From assembly GCA_025363385.1 (NCBI GenBank), contig JANYEA010000025.1, positions 1 to 48,065 on the forward strand: a stretch of DNA of 48,065 bases, written 5' to 3'. Both the position numbers and the translations under genes were made by a program. A model generated the notes under the pieces. The model was not told the DNA's origin. It searched no databases and saw only the letters and a program-made list of their open reading frames with translations. How positions within the stretch are numbered: the first letter of the stretch is position 1; each line of letters starts with the position of its first letter. Shown here piece after piece: positions 16,108 through 27,198 of this stretch. The stretch is from Bacteroidota bacterium. Lineage in GTDB: Bacteria; Bacteroidota; Bacteroidia; Chitinophagales; Chitinophagaceae.

Positions 16108-16171
16108 GTGAAAAGTGTAAAGTCAAAATTCAAAATAAGGCCTTTTTATTTTTGAATTTTAACTTTTGAAT
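16107..16171. repeat. Degenerate heptamer arrays in inverted orientation
   Basis: AGTGAAA, AGTGTAA, AGTCAAA and ATTCAAA run in 7-base register from 16107 to 16134. TTTGAAT, TTTAACT and TTTGAAT run from 16151 to 16171. The two half-arrays face each other and generate the terminator stem described separately. The first unit starts on the last base of the acylase stop codon. Confidence 0.6.
16125..16160. terminator. Bidirectional terminator between acylase and metX
   Basis: AAAATTCAAAA (16125-16135) pairs perfectly with TTTTGAATTTT (16150-16160); the loop contains AAGGCCTT. It lies between two convergent genes, 17 bases past the acylase stop and 15 bases past the metX stop. The stem is AT-only, so strength is uncertain. 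Confidence 0.55.
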
Positions 16172-16175
16172 TATA

Positions 16176-17183
16176 TTATATGAAGCCTTTCAAATGCTGA
16201 GTAATTTGCACTGTCTCGATTATGAAACCATCATGCCCATAAGCCGAATCAATTTCAACGAGTTGCGCACTCGGCATATGTTCAGCAGTGAATCTTTGCT
16301 CATCTAAGGGACATAGAATATCGGTACTAATTCCAATGATCAGTGTAGGCAGCTGAATTGATTGCAATACTTTTATCAAATCACCACCACGGCATCTACC
16401 CAAATGATGGCTATCCATTGCCTTGGTTAATAACCAGTAACTAAAGGCATTAAAACGGTTTACCAATTTATCGCCCTGATAATTTAAATAAGAAGATGCT
16501 TTAAAATTGTCGATTTTCTCAGGATCCGGATCCGTTTGTTTTTCCTGAAAAGTACTATAATTTCGATAGGTAAGCATCCCGATAGCTCTTGCGGCTTTTA
16601 AACCCTTTGCTCCAGCTTTCTCATCTCTATCCTGCCAGGTACCATCTGCTTCTATAGCCAACCTTTGTGCCGTATGCACTGCTACACCCCAGGCACTTTC
16701 TGATGGTGAAGTGGCAATTAAAAATAATTTTTCAATCCTGTTCTTTTCCATCACACACCATTCCAAAGCCTGATAGCCACCCATGCTTCCGCCCATCATC
16801 AGGTGAATTTTTTCAATACCCAAATGCTTTCGAAGCAAAATATTTGCTTCTACCATATCCCGAATCGTAACTGAAGGGAAACTGGAATAATAGGGTTCAC
16901 CTGTTGATGGATCGATGCTTAAAGGACCTGTAGAACCATAACATGAACCCAAAATATTGGATGCAACAATGAAATATTTCTTTGGATCAATTAAAAATCC
17001 AGGGCCAATTAACCCTTTCCACCAATCAGTTGGATCTGAGTTTGCTGTTAGGGCATGACAAATCCACACTACATTGTTTTTCGCTGCATTCAGCTCCCCA
17101 TGCGTATGATAGCCAATTTCAATACCTGAAAGAGTCTTCCCATTTTCTAGAGCAAAGTCGTTCTTATATTCAAAAACCTTCAT
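16176..17183 (-). CDS. metX: Homoserine O-acetyltransferase
   Basis: 335 residues from the ATG at 17183 (MKVFEYKNDFALENGKTL); the open frame runs to 17279 but would overlap the osmC start. Alpha/beta-hydrolase fold with GCYGSTGP-like SCYGSTGP (80-87), nucleophile Ser133 in GGSMGG, Asp288 in STDILCP and His317 in YGHDGF, the complete MetX triad. It activates homoserine for direct sulfhydrylation in methionine synthesis. Whether acetyl- or succinyl-CoA is used cannot be fixed by eye. It diverges from osmC-metZ with 67 bases between starts, suggesting shared control. Confidence 0.95.
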   Translation of the reverse strand: MKVFEYKNDFALENGKTLSGIEIGYHTHGELNAAKNNVVWICHALTANSDPTDWWKGLIGPGFLIDPKKYFIVASNILGSCYGSTGPLSIDPSTGEPYYSSFPSVTIRDMVEANILLRKHLGIEKIHLMMGGSMGGYQALEWCVMEKNRIEKLFLIATSPSESAWGVAVHTAQRLAIEADGTWQDRDEKAGAKGLKAARAIGMLTYRNYSTFQEKQTDPDPEKIDNFKASSYLNYQGDKLVNRFNAFSYWLLTKAMDSHHLGRCRGGDLIKVLQSIQLPTLIIGISTDILCPLDEQRFTAEHMPSAQLVEIDSAYGHDGFIIETVQITQHLKGFI

Positions 17184-17228
17184 ATCTATTTTTCCGTAAT
17201 TAATCACAAAATAAGGGCATGGATAAAT

Positions 17229-17236
17229 TACATTTG
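17229..17236 (+). promoter_or_regulatory. Candidate -7 box for osmC-metZ
   Basis: TACATTTG matches TAnnTTTG and ends 14 bases before the osmC ATG. No clear TTG was found 17-23 bases upstream, so this is a half-supported promoter. Confidence 0.4.
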
Positions 17237-17250
17237 CATAAATCTTTAAA

Positions 17251-17673
17251 ATGATCAGAATTGAGGTCTCAAGAACCATCGGCGAATATGGTTTTGAAGG
17301 AAAGGATAACTGTGGAAATAAGCTCCAAATGGATGCAGCTGTAGAGATTGGCGGACAAAACGCTGGTATCAGGCCGATGCAAACTCTTTTGATGGGCTTA
17401 GGTGGATGTAGTGGCGTGGATATTGTTTCTATCTTAAAAAAACAAAGACAGGATGTTCAATCTGTAAAAATGATCATCGAAGCAGAAAGAGAAAAAGATA
17501 AGGAACCCTCCTTGTGGAAATATATTCATGTCCGCTTTCAATTTAAAGGTGCAGTGGATGCAGATAAAGCAAATAAAGCATGCGCACTTTCTATTGATAA
17601 ATACTGTTCCGTAGCAGCCACACTAAGGGCTTCGGGTGCTACCATTGAATGGACCTCAGAAGTGATCGATTAA
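17251..17673 (+). CDS. OsmC family protein
   Basis: 140 residues, the usual length. Two cysteines in the family positions are present: Cys53 in MGLGGCSGVD and Cys119 in IDKYCSVAATL. OsmC/Ohr proteins reduce organic hydroperoxides in the cytoplasm, but the YhfA-like subgroup has no settled role. It lies between metX (divergent) and metZ (26 bases downstream), which suggests a link to sulfur-amino-acid metabolism, perhaps handling reactive sulfur species; this is inference. Confidence 0.9.
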   Translation: MIRIEVSRTIGEYGFEGKDNCGNKLQMDAAVEIGGQNAGIRPMQTLLMGLGGCSGVDIVSILKKQRQDVQSVKMIIEAEREKDKEPSLWKYIHVRFQFKGAVDADKANKACALSIDKYCSVAATLRASGATIEWTSEVID

Positions 17674-17699
17674 TTATTCAACTTTTTACAAAAAATTAT

Positions 17700-18863
17700 A
17701 TGCCTCATCAACAAACACAAGCCATCAGAATTCAAACAAAACGAACCAATGAAATGGAACATAGTACACCGATGTTCTTAACTAGTAGTTTCTGTTTCGA
17801 TAACGCAGAAGAAATGCGCGCAGCTTTTGCGGATGAAAGTGATGATAATATTTATAGCAGATTTAGTAACCCAAACGTTAAGGAGTTTACAGACAAAATG
17901 GTGGCACTGGAAGGTGCAGAAGCCGGCTATGCAACAGCTTCAGGCATGAGTGCGGTTTCGGGATCTTTTATGGCACTCTTAAAACAAGGTGATCATTTAC
18001 TTTCTTGTAATTCAATCTTCGGAAGTACACATACTGTAATTGCAAAATACTTACCAAAATTTGGGATCGAATATTCTTATGTTTCCGCGAATGCAACCGC
18101 AGCTGATTGGAAAGCTGCTATCAAACCAAATACTAAATTAATTTACCTTGAAACGCCTACCAATCCTGGACTTGAAATATTAGATCTTGCTATGATTGGT
18201 AAAATTGCTAAAGAAAATAATATCATTTTCATAGTAGACAATTGCTTTGCAACACCTGTAAACCAAAAACCAATTGATTTTGGAGCCGACTTAGTGGTAC
18301 ACTCTGCCACAAAGTGGTTAGATGGCCAGGGACGTGTACTTGGAGGTGTAGTAGTTGGTAAAAAAGAATTGATTAAAGATATCTATTTGTTCTGCAGAAG
18401 CACAGGACCAGCTCTTTCTCCATTTAATGCATGGGTATTGAGTAAAAGTTTAGAAACCTTGGATGTACGTATGGAACGTCATGCTTCTAATGCATTATAC
18501 ATAGCGCAACAATTAGAAAAACACCCTTCCATCCAATCCTTACGATATCCTTTCTTAACTAGCCACCCACACCATTCAATTGCCATCAAACAAATGCAAA
18601 ACGGTGGCGGAATTGTTTGTTTTGAATTAAAAGGGGGATTAGTGGCCGGCAGAAAATTTCTCAACAATTTAAAAATGTTGTCGATGACAGCCAATCTTGG
18701 AGACACGAGAAGTATTGCTTCCCATCCTGCCAGCACAACTCATGCAAAGCTTTCAGAATCAGAAAGAGCAGCTGTGAATATTTCTGCAGGCTTAATCAGA
18801 ATTAGTGTTGGATTGGAACATAAAGACGATATTTTGAGTGATATTTTACAAGCACTTTCATAA
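17700..18863 (+). CDS. metZ: O-acyl-homoserine sulfhydrylase (Cys/Met metabolism PLP enzyme)
   Basis: 387 residues from the ATG at 17700; an upstream ATG at 17649 lies inside osmC and encodes no homology. PLP-binding Lys205 in VVHSATKWLDGQG, the YSRFSNPN motif (52-59), TASGMSAVSG (79-88) and ETPTNPGLEI (151-160) identify the trans-sulfuration family. The company of metX argues for direct sulfhydrylation of O-acetyl- or O-succinyl-homoserine to homocysteine rather than cystathionine synthesis. It is 26 bases downstream of osmC on the same strand and in the same probable transcript. Confidence 0.9.
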   Translation: MPHQQTQAIRIQTKRTNEMEHSTPMFLTSSFCFDNAEEMRAAFADESDDNIYSRFSNPNVKEFTDKMVALEGAEAGYATASGMSAVSGSFMALLKQGDHLLSCNSIFGSTHTVIAKYLPKFGIEYSYVSANATAADWKAAIKPNTKLIYLETPTNPGLEILDLAMIGKIAKENNIIFIVDNCFATPVNQKPIDFGADLVVHSATKWLDGQGRVLGGVVVGKKELIKDIYLFCRSTGPALSPFNAWVLSKSLETLDVRMERHASNALYIAQQLEKHPSIQSLRYPFLTSHPHHSIAIKQMQNGGGIVCFELKGGLVAGRKFLNNLKMLSMTANLGDTRSIASHPASTTHAKLSESERAAVNISAGLIRISVGLEHKDDILSDILQALS

Positions 18864-18883
18864 AAGAATTCCCAAGTAAAATA

Positions 18884-19765
18884 TTATACAGATGGAACCA
18901 TTATTGTAATGGCATTTGGAATAATCTTTACCTGAATTTCGTTCAATTTTCCAAGGTATTCACCATCCATTTGAAAATGGACTTTCTTTTTCGTCTTGAT
19001 CAAAAGTTGTGAAGTTTGAAAAACTTCAATTTTATTTGGGTCAAAACTGCTGTGCGAAAAAATCATTTTAAATATCTCAAAAACTGAGATTGTTTTTACA
19101 ATGATAATTTCAAATTTTGTGTCATTCAAAACTCCAATCGGATTTATGATAGCACCTGTTCCATACTTGGTGCAATTTGCAATTACAATCAGCTCTGCTT
19201 TTGCAGAAACTTTTTGATTATTGAATTCCAACACTGCTTTTATTTTTGAGCTCTTCCAAAGAACATTTAATGAAGCTAAGAAATAGCCCCAAAAGCCCCG
19301 TTGTTGTTGTAACTCAAAAGTCCTCATCGCATGCGCATTTAGCCCAATATCACTTAAGTGTATGCAGATCTGATTATTTAATTCTAATACGTGTATCGTT
19401 TTTTTTGAACCAGTTAGTATAGTTTGTAAAGATTGCGGTAGATCTTTTATAATTCCAAGTTCCATTGCCAAACCATTAGCTGAGCCTGCCGGAATAATAC
19501 CCAATGGGATATTTTTATTGAGTAAACAGGTTGCCACAAATCGGATGGTTCCGTCTCCTCCTACAGCTATAACTATGCTTGGTTGCTGTTTGCTGATTTC
19601 AACTTCTAAAATTTCATACGTTGTGTTTTTGGAAAGCGTAAAAAAAGTAAATCTGTATTGATCTAAGTCTGCAAATGAAAGAATCTTTTCTTCCCAATTA
19701 GAACAGCCCTCCCCTGAACAGGGATTGATTACAAATAGCAAATGTTGTTTGTTCATTTCATTCAT
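18884..19765 (-). CDS. Diacylglycerol kinase-like (LCB5/YegS/DgkB) lipid kinase
   Basis: 293 residues from the ATG at 19765; the frame runs to 19843 through the promoter region and the neighbour's start. Catalytic motifs are GGDGT (69-73) and PAGSANGLAMELG (92-104), with SDIGLNAHAM and a C-terminal MDGEYLG as in soluble bacterial lipid kinases. It would phosphorylate diacylglycerol or a related lipid such as a sphingoid base. The divergent neighbour, starting 29 bases away, encodes a phosphatidate phosphatase, the opposite reaction. A sphingolipid operon lies 4 kb downstream, so a sphingoid substrate is a real alternative. Confidence 0.9.
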   Translation of the reverse strand: MNEMNKQHLLFVINPCSGEGCSNWEEKILSFADLDQYRFTFFTLSKNTTYEILEVEISKQQPSIVIAVGGDGTIRFVATCLLNKNIPLGIIPAGSANGLAMELGIIKDLPQSLQTILTGSKKTIHVLELNNQICIHLSDIGLNAHAMRTFELQQQRGFWGYFLASLNVLWKSSKIKAVLEFNNQKVSAKAELIVIANCTKYGTGAIINPIGVLNDTKFEIIIVKTISVFEIFKMIFSHSSFDPNKIEVFQTSQLLIKTKKKVHFQMDGEYLGKLNEIQVKIIPNAITIMVPSV

Positions 19766-19793
19766 AGTTATACGTAAATTGCTATTACAAATA

Positions 19794-20786
19794 ATGCATA
19801 CTAGTAATTTGAAAGATGCAAACTCTACTTTAAAGGTATACAATGGCTACGGGCATAAAAATAATATTATCCTCTACGGTCATGTATTGCGCGGGGTGCA
19901 TACAAACGAAAACAGGTATAGTAATAACCTATTCATAAATGCATTGCACCTTTTCAGATTATTTATGGTAAAGCCCAGATCCGGTTTTTTATTGGAAATA
20001 CATTGGGGTAACCAGGTATATACTACCATTTCTGAATCGGATGGCTTTTTCAAATTCGAATGGCAATCAAAAACTGATCTGCCTGCCGGATGGCATACAA
20101 TTGATGTTTATTTACGCTCAAAAAATCAGGAACTAATTACAAAAACAACCGGGAAGGTTTTTATTCCAAATTCTACCCAATATGCTTTTATCTCAGACAT
20201 CGATGATACCTTACTTATTTCCCACTCTTCTTCAAGTCTAAAAAAGTTAAGACTTTTATTCATCCGAAATCCAAGGAGTAGAAAACCTTTTGAAGATGTA
20301 GTAAAACATTATCAACTATTATCACAGGCACATACCGACCTACTAATCCCCAATCCATTCTTTTATGTATCGAGTAGTGAATGGAATTTATACGAATACC
20401 TAACTGAATTTTTTCTACACAATGAATTGCCAGAAGGTGTATTGATATTAAATAAAATAAAACAGTTTTATCAGTTATTTAAAACAGGTAAATCGAATCA
20501 CCAATTAAAATTCCAACGAATTTCAAGGATCCTAGATTCTTTTCCAAAACAAAAATTTATTTTATTAGGAGATAACTCTCAAAGAGATCCGGAATTGTAC
20601 AAAGCAATTGCTAATCATTATCCAAAAAAAATACACGCTATTTATATACGTCAAATTCGAAATCGTAGAATTAATTCAACAAAACAATTATTAGATTCCA
20701 TTAATAATAAAAATATTCCTATTTGCCTTTTTACTAATAATGCTGAAGCCATTCAACATTCTAAACAAATTGGTCTAATTGAATAA
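19794..20786 (+). CDS. App1-type phosphatidate phosphatase (DUF2183)
   Basis: 330 residues from the ATG at 19794; a longer frame from 19725 overlaps the lipid kinase coding region. Residues about 60-125 look like a small beta-sandwich (SDGFFKFEW..LPAGWHTIDVYL). The C-terminal half carries the HAD-type catalytic motif ISDIDDTLL with Asp135, Asp137, Asp138, then FYVSSSEWNLYEYL and KFILLGDNSQRDPELY, as in yeast App1 and bacterial DUF2183 proteins. It would dephosphorylate phosphatidate to diacylglycerol. No signal peptide, so cytoplasmic. It diverges from a lipid kinase gene. Confidence 0.9.
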   Translation: MHTSNLKDANSTLKVYNGYGHKNNIILYGHVLRGVHTNENRYSNNLFINALHLFRLFMVKPRSGFLLEIHWGNQVYTTISESDGFFKFEWQSKTDLPAGWHTIDVYLRSKNQELITKTTGKVFIPNSTQYAFISDIDDTLLISHSSSSLKKLRLLFIRNPRSRKPFEDVVKHYQLLSQAHTDLLIPNPFFYVSSSEWNLYEYLTEFFLHNELPEGVLILNKIKQFYQLFKTGKSNHQLKFQRISRILDSFPKQKFILLGDNSQRDPELYKAIANHYPKKIHAIYIRQIRNRRINSTKQLLDSINNKNIPICLFTNNAEAIQHSKQIGLIE

Positions 20787-20801
20787 TAATTTTTACCTTC
20801 G
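20770..20801 (+). promoter_or_regulatory. Candidate promoter for the tnaA-tpl transcript
   Basis: TTG (20770-20772), 21 bases, then TACCTTCG (20794-20801), one mismatch from TAnnTTTG. It would start transcription at or just before the small reading frame at 20806. It overlaps the 3' end of the App1 gene. Confidence 0.35.
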
Positions 20802-20805
20802 TTTT

Positions 20806-20850
20806 ATGCCATTGGAACTCTGGAAAAATATTATTTGTAAGCCTACCTAG
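20806..20850 (+). CDS. Possible TnaC-like leader peptide
   Basis: A 14-codon frame, MPLELWKNIICKPT, with a single Trp at residue 6 and Pro at residue 13, ending 90 bases before the tryptophanase start. Enterobacterial TnaC also has one essential Trp and a C-terminal Pro, but the spacing differs and no homology is claimed. A weak hairpin and an eight-T tract follow before tnaA. The frame could be a chance ORF. Confidence 0.25.
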   Translation: MPLELWKNIICKPT

Positions 20851-20866
20851 TTTCTAGCCACATTCT

Positions 20867-20882
20867 GTTGCACCTACGCAAC
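20867..20882 (+). terminator. Weak hairpin and T-tract before tnaA
   Basis: GTTGC and GCAAC form a 5-bp stem around ACCTAC; a pyrimidine run and eight T residues follow 10-20 bases later. It could end the App1 transcript or act as an attenuator for the tnaA-tpl genes. The stem is short. Confidence 0.3.
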
Positions 20883-20940
20883 CTTCTTTCTGTTTTTTTT
20901 GAACATTTTTCTTGTTATTTAAACTTATAACTTTTGTTGT

Positions 20941-23716
<2,776 letters not shown>

Positions 23717-23722
23717 AAATAT

Positions 23723-23764
23723 CAGGGGTGGTTCTAGAAAGATTGCTTATGAGAGCCATCCCTG
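23723..23764. terminator. Terminator hairpin between tpl and the ceramide operon
   Basis: CAGGGGTGGTTCT (23723-23735) pairs with AGAGCCATCCCTG (23752-23764), 13 bp with two G-U pairs and a 16-base loop. The right arm lies inside the last codons of the convergent cerR-like gene. A short T-rich stretch follows on the plus strand. Confidence 0.5.
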
Positions 23765-24748
23765 TTCTTTATACCATTGAATGGCATCTTGTAGTCCGTC
23801 TTCTAAGTTGTATTTTGGTGTAAATCCTAACTGTTTGATCTCTGAACTATCTACTGCCCAATTAGGGGCTTGAAATTCTTTTAATCTTTCTCTGTTAAGT
23901 ATTGGCACTTTACCAGATATAGCTCCAACTATCTCTGCAAATACTGCTACCGTTCTTACGATACTTACAGGCATTACAATTGACAATGTCTTTTTTTGTA
24001 ATATTGTTTTGATTTGCTGGTTAAAGGCCTGCGAAGTATATACTTGTTGATCTGAAACCAGAAAATTCCTATGCACCAAATCAGATTCCATCGCAATGAA
24101 GATGGCTTTTGTTAGATCTGCTGCATGAACAAAACTTAACAACTGTAATTTATTACCTATATAAACTTCAAAACCCTTTTGAATAGAATTAATCAGAAAA
24201 AAAACGTCTTTGTCTTTAGGTCCGTATACTGCAGTTGGGTTGATAATTACAAATGGAAAATCTTTTACCGTATATAAGAACTCTTCGGCTTTGTGCTTAC
24301 TTCTTCCGTAAGCAGTTAGCGGAGATTTGAGATCTGTTGATTTTACGGGTGCCTCATTTTTAGCGGGTCCATAAGCAGCAAGGCTACTTATCAAAACAAA
24401 TTTTTCTGGCACCTGATTATTTCTTTGCAGGGCATGCACCAGGCGAATTGTATTATCACAATTCACTTGGTCATATTCCTCATTTTTGTTAGCACGTGTA
24501 ACACCAGCGTTATGTATCACATAATCAACCTGCCCAAATCTTTCTACAAATTCTCTTATTGCATGATCAAGGGTTTGATCATTTTTAAAATCGAGTTCTA
24601 AAAATTGAATAGAAGGATCTTTTAGCCATTGCTTATTGCTGGTGGGCCGAATGGCGGCTATTGTCTGATAATTTTTTTTCAGAGCTAACTCAACAAGATA
24701 GCTTCCGATAAAACCACTGGCACCGGTAATGAGTAAATTTTTTTTCAT
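23747..24748 (-). CDS. cerR: Ceramide-reductase-like NAD(P)-dependent epimerase/dehydratase
   Basis: 333 residues, extended short-chain dehydrogenase fold. The Rossmann motif TGASGFIGSYL is at 8-18, VIHNAGVTRA at 77-86, VLISSLAAYG at 118-127, and the catalytic Tyr147-xxx-Lys151 in TAYGRSKHK. Taken alone it would be an unspecific sugar-nucleotide epimerase-like protein. Its position as third gene behind a serine palmitoyltransferase and an acyltransferase matches the Caulobacter ceramide genes, where CerR reduces the 3-keto group of the acylated sphingoid to dihydroceramide. Assignment rests on that context. It starts 13 bases after the acyltransferase gene. Confidence 0.75.
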   Translation of the reverse strand: MKKNLLITGASGFIGSYLVELALKKNYQTIAAIRPTSNKQWLKDPSIQFLELDFKNDQTLDHAIREFVERFGQVDYVIHNAGVTRANKNEEYDQVNCDNTIRLVHALQRNNQVPEKFVLISSLAAYGPAKNEAPVKSTDLKSPLTAYGRSKHKAEEFLYTVKDFPFVIINPTAVYGPKDKDVFFLINSIQKGFEVYIGNKLQLLSFVHAADLTKAIFIAMESDLVHRNFLVSDQQVYTSQAFNQQIKTILQKKTLSIVMPVSIVRTVAVFAEIVGAISGKVPILNRERLKEFQAPNWAVDSSEIKQLGFTPKYNLEDGLQDAIQWYKEQGWLS

Positions 24749-24761
24749 CCTTCCTTAATTG

Positions 24762-25895
24762 TTAGGAATCGAAGCGTTTTATGAAACATCTCCGTCTCTT
24801 ATGTTGTACTGCATCAAAACGCTCCCAGAATGATTGAACTTTTTCGTTCAATTCCAATTCAGGATTTGATTCTGCATATTCCATCCCATAATCGATATAC
24901 GTCTTATTACACTCATACATCAAAAGAGCGTTTACGCCTTTCCCTTGATAGGCTTTATCAACTGCAACAAGGTATAAGTCAGCAAATTTATTTTTACCTT
25001 TTTTCAGTGCATTTAATAGATGAAATAATCCAAAAGGCAACAATGAACCTTTTGCTTTTTGAAGCGCCACTGATAAAGATGGCATGGTAACTCCAAATGC
25101 AATAAGCTTACCATTTTTGTCAAGAATCAATGGTACAAATTCAGTTTTTATAAAAGAAAAATACTGTTTGGTATAATAGGCAATTTGCTTATCTGTTAAG
25201 GGAACTACACCATACAAATGGGAGTAACAAGAATTGATTAATTCAAAAATTTCTTTAGTATAAGGAAGAATTTCTTTCGGCTTTTTTGCTTGTACCACAG
25301 ATAAATTTAGTCTTCGCTTTACAATGGATGCCATTTTTTCGAAATCCGCTGGCATTTGCTGCGGAATTTTAATTTTGTATTCTACCCAATCTGCATCTTT
25401 AATAAATCCTAATTCTTCCATGAATTTAGGATAATATGCATAATTATAAATAGCTGCAAGAGTTCCTAATTGATCAAATCCTTGTACCAACATTCCTTCA
25501 TGGTCAAGATCCGTAAAACCCATCGGGCCATGAATGGCATCCATTTGTTTTTCTTTAGCCCATTTCTCCACTTCTGCTAATAACGCTTTAGGAATTTCGA
25601 TGTCTTCTTCAAAATCGATCCATCCAAAACGCATATATTTATTCTTCCACTTTTCTAAAAAGGCGTGATTCAATATGGCCGCTATACGTCCAACAACTTT
25701 ACCCTCTTTATATGCTAAAAAATATTTTGCCTCACAATAATCGAATGCAGGGTTCTTGTCTTTCCGTAATGTGCCCTCTTCGTCAAAACTTAAAGGTGGA
25801 ACATAATAGGGATGGTCTTTGTACAAACGATAAGGCAAATTGATAAATGCCTTTAACTCTTTTTTTGAAGTAACTTCCTTAACAACAATACTCAT
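24762..25895 (-). CDS. GNAT-fold acyltransferase, probable bacterial ceramide synthase
   Basis: 377 residues. An N-terminal GNAT-like half (YRLYKDHPYYVPPL, AKYFLAYKEGKVVGRIAAI, HGPMGFTDLDHEGMLVQGFD) is followed by a second GNAT-like half with the CoA-binding loop DLYLVAVDKAYQGKGVNALLM (two segments of one stretch at about 312-332). Generic annotation would be N-acetyltransferase. Lying 42 bases after the serine palmitoyltransferase gene and before the cerR-like gene, it fits bCerS, which acylates 3-ketosphinganine in bacteria. The substrate would be a fatty acyl-CoA or acyl-ACP. Assignment is contextual. Confidence 0.72.
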   Translation of the reverse strand: MSIVVKEVTSKKELKAFINLPYRLYKDHPYYVPPLSFDEEGTLRKDKNPAFDYCEAKYFLAYKEGKVVGRIAAILNHAFLEKWKNKYMRFGWIDFEEDIEIPKALLAEVEKWAKEKQMDAIHGPMGFTDLDHEGMLVQGFDQLGTLAAIYNYAYYPKFMEELGFIKDADWVEYKIKIPQQMPADFEKMASIVKRRLNLSVVQAKKPKEILPYTKEIFELINSCYSHLYGVVPLTDKQIAYYTKQYFSFIKTEFVPLILDKNGKLIAFGVTMPSLSVALQKAKGSLLPFGLFHLLNALKKGKNKFADLYLVAVDKAYQGKGVNALLMYECNKTYIDYGMEYAESNPELELNEKVQSFWERFDAVQHKRRRCFIKRFDS

Positions 25896-25937
25896 TTTGT
25901 GGGTTTATGCTTAAAGATATTAATTAGCGCGCTTCAC

Positions 25938-27143
25938 TTATTTTTCAACATGCTCTAACACATGCAATTTATTGGCGACCAATTCTAACTTACTAATCAC
26001 AAAATCTAATTGCTCCTTAGTGTGTGTTGCCATGATAGACATTCTAATCAATGAAGAATCGCTGCTCACTGCCGGAGAAACAACTGGATTTACAAAAACG
26101 CCTTCTTCGTATAATAGCTGAGTGAATTTGAACGTAAGTGTGTTATCTCGGATATAAATTGGAATAATGGGCGATTCAGATGCTCCCATATCAAAACCCA
26201 ACTCTTTTACCGCCTTTGTAATGTAGGCAGTATTTTGCCAAAGTTTTTCAAGTCGCTCAGGTTCAGCCTGCATAATTTCTAATGCAGCCATAGCCGCAGC
26301 TGCAGCAGATGGAGGCATACTTGCACTAAATATAATGGATCTGGCATGATGCTTTAAATAATCAATGATCTCTTTATTGGATGCTATAAATCCACCTACA
26401 GAAGCCAATGACTTACTAAACGTGCTCATGATCAGGTCTACATCTTCTGTTAGTCCGAAGTGATCTGCAGTTCCTCTTCCTAATTTTCCAAGTACTCCTA
26501 ATGAGTGTGCGTCATCTACCATTACTGTAGCCTGATATTGTTTAGCCAACCTTGTAATTTCAGGGAGATTACAGATATCACCTTCCATACTAAAAACACC
26601 ATCTATCACAATCATCTTTATGGTATCTCTTGGAATTGTTTTTAGACGCTTTTCCAAATCTGCCATATCATTATGAGCAAACTTCAAAACCTTAGAGAAT
26701 GAAAGTCGACTTCCCTCTATGATGGAAGCATGATCAAATTCATCTAAAATCAATACACCACTTCTACCTGTGATACTTGCAACGGTTCCCAGATTTGTTT
26801 GAAAACCAGTTGTAAAAGTTAATGCTGCTTCTTTACCTAAATGAGCCGCTAATTTTTCTTCCAGCTCTATATGCAGTTTTGAAGTTCCATTTAAAAATCT
26901 TGAACCTGAGCAACTACTGCCATATCTAGTTAATGCATTTCTAGCAGCTTCCAGTACTTTAGGGTGATTGGTTAAGCCCATATAGCTATTAGATCCAAAC
27001 ATCAGCAACTTTCTTCCTCCAATAATCACTTCTGTATCGTGATTCTCTTCAATAGAACGAAAATAGGGGTACAATCCGGATGCCTTCAAATCACTTGCTG
27101 CAGTAAAATTTGCTAATTTTTCGGATAAACTCTTTTGTATCAT
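25938..27143 (-). CDS. spt: Serine palmitoyltransferase (alpha-oxoamine synthase family)
   Basis: 401 residues with the fold of the alpha-oxoamine synthases. NSYMGLTNHPKV (52-63), GSSCSGSRFLNGT (75-87), DEFDHASIIEG (134-144), VDDAHSLGVLGKLGRG (209-224) and the PLP Lys244 in STFSKSLASVGGF are as in soluble bacterial serine palmitoyltransferase; glycine C-acetyltransferase and BioF are the nearest alternatives. The two following genes fit the rest of a ceramide pathway, which supports the call. It would condense serine with palmitoyl-CoA to 3-ketosphinganine, the first step for the sphingolipids common in Bacteroidota. An 8-bp inverted repeat lies 56 bases upstream. Confidence 0.9.
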   Translation of the reverse strand: MIQKSLSEKLANFTAASDLKASGLYPYFRSIEENHDTEVIIGGRKLLMFGSNSYMGLTNHPKVLEAARNALTRYGSSCSGSRFLNGTSKLHIELEEKLAAHLGKEAALTFTTGFQTNLGTVASITGRSGVLILDEFDHASIIEGSRLSFSKVLKFAHNDMADLEKRLKTIPRDTIKMIVIDGVFSMEGDICNLPEITRLAKQYQATVMVDDAHSLGVLGKLGRGTADHFGLTEDVDLIMSTFSKSLASVGGFIASNKEIIDYLKHHARSIIFSASMPPSAAAAAMAALEIMQAEPERLEKLWQNTAYITKAVKELGFDMGASESPIIPIYIRDNTLTFKFTQLLYEEGVFVNPVVSPAVSSDSSLIRMSIMATHTKEQLDFVISKLELVANKLHVLEHVEK

Positions 27144-27198
27144 ATTACTGTTTAATAATATTTATAACTTAATATAAAATTAACCTGCAAGAATGAAG

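Noticed and set aside
17649..17699. Upstream ATG for metZ
   Set aside because: It lies within osmC in another frame and adds 17 residues without homology; the ATG at 17700 fits the family.
20806..20850. Firm assignment as tnaC
   Set aside because: Only the single Trp, the Pro near the end and the position agree; spacing differs from known TnaC, so it is reported only as a possibility.
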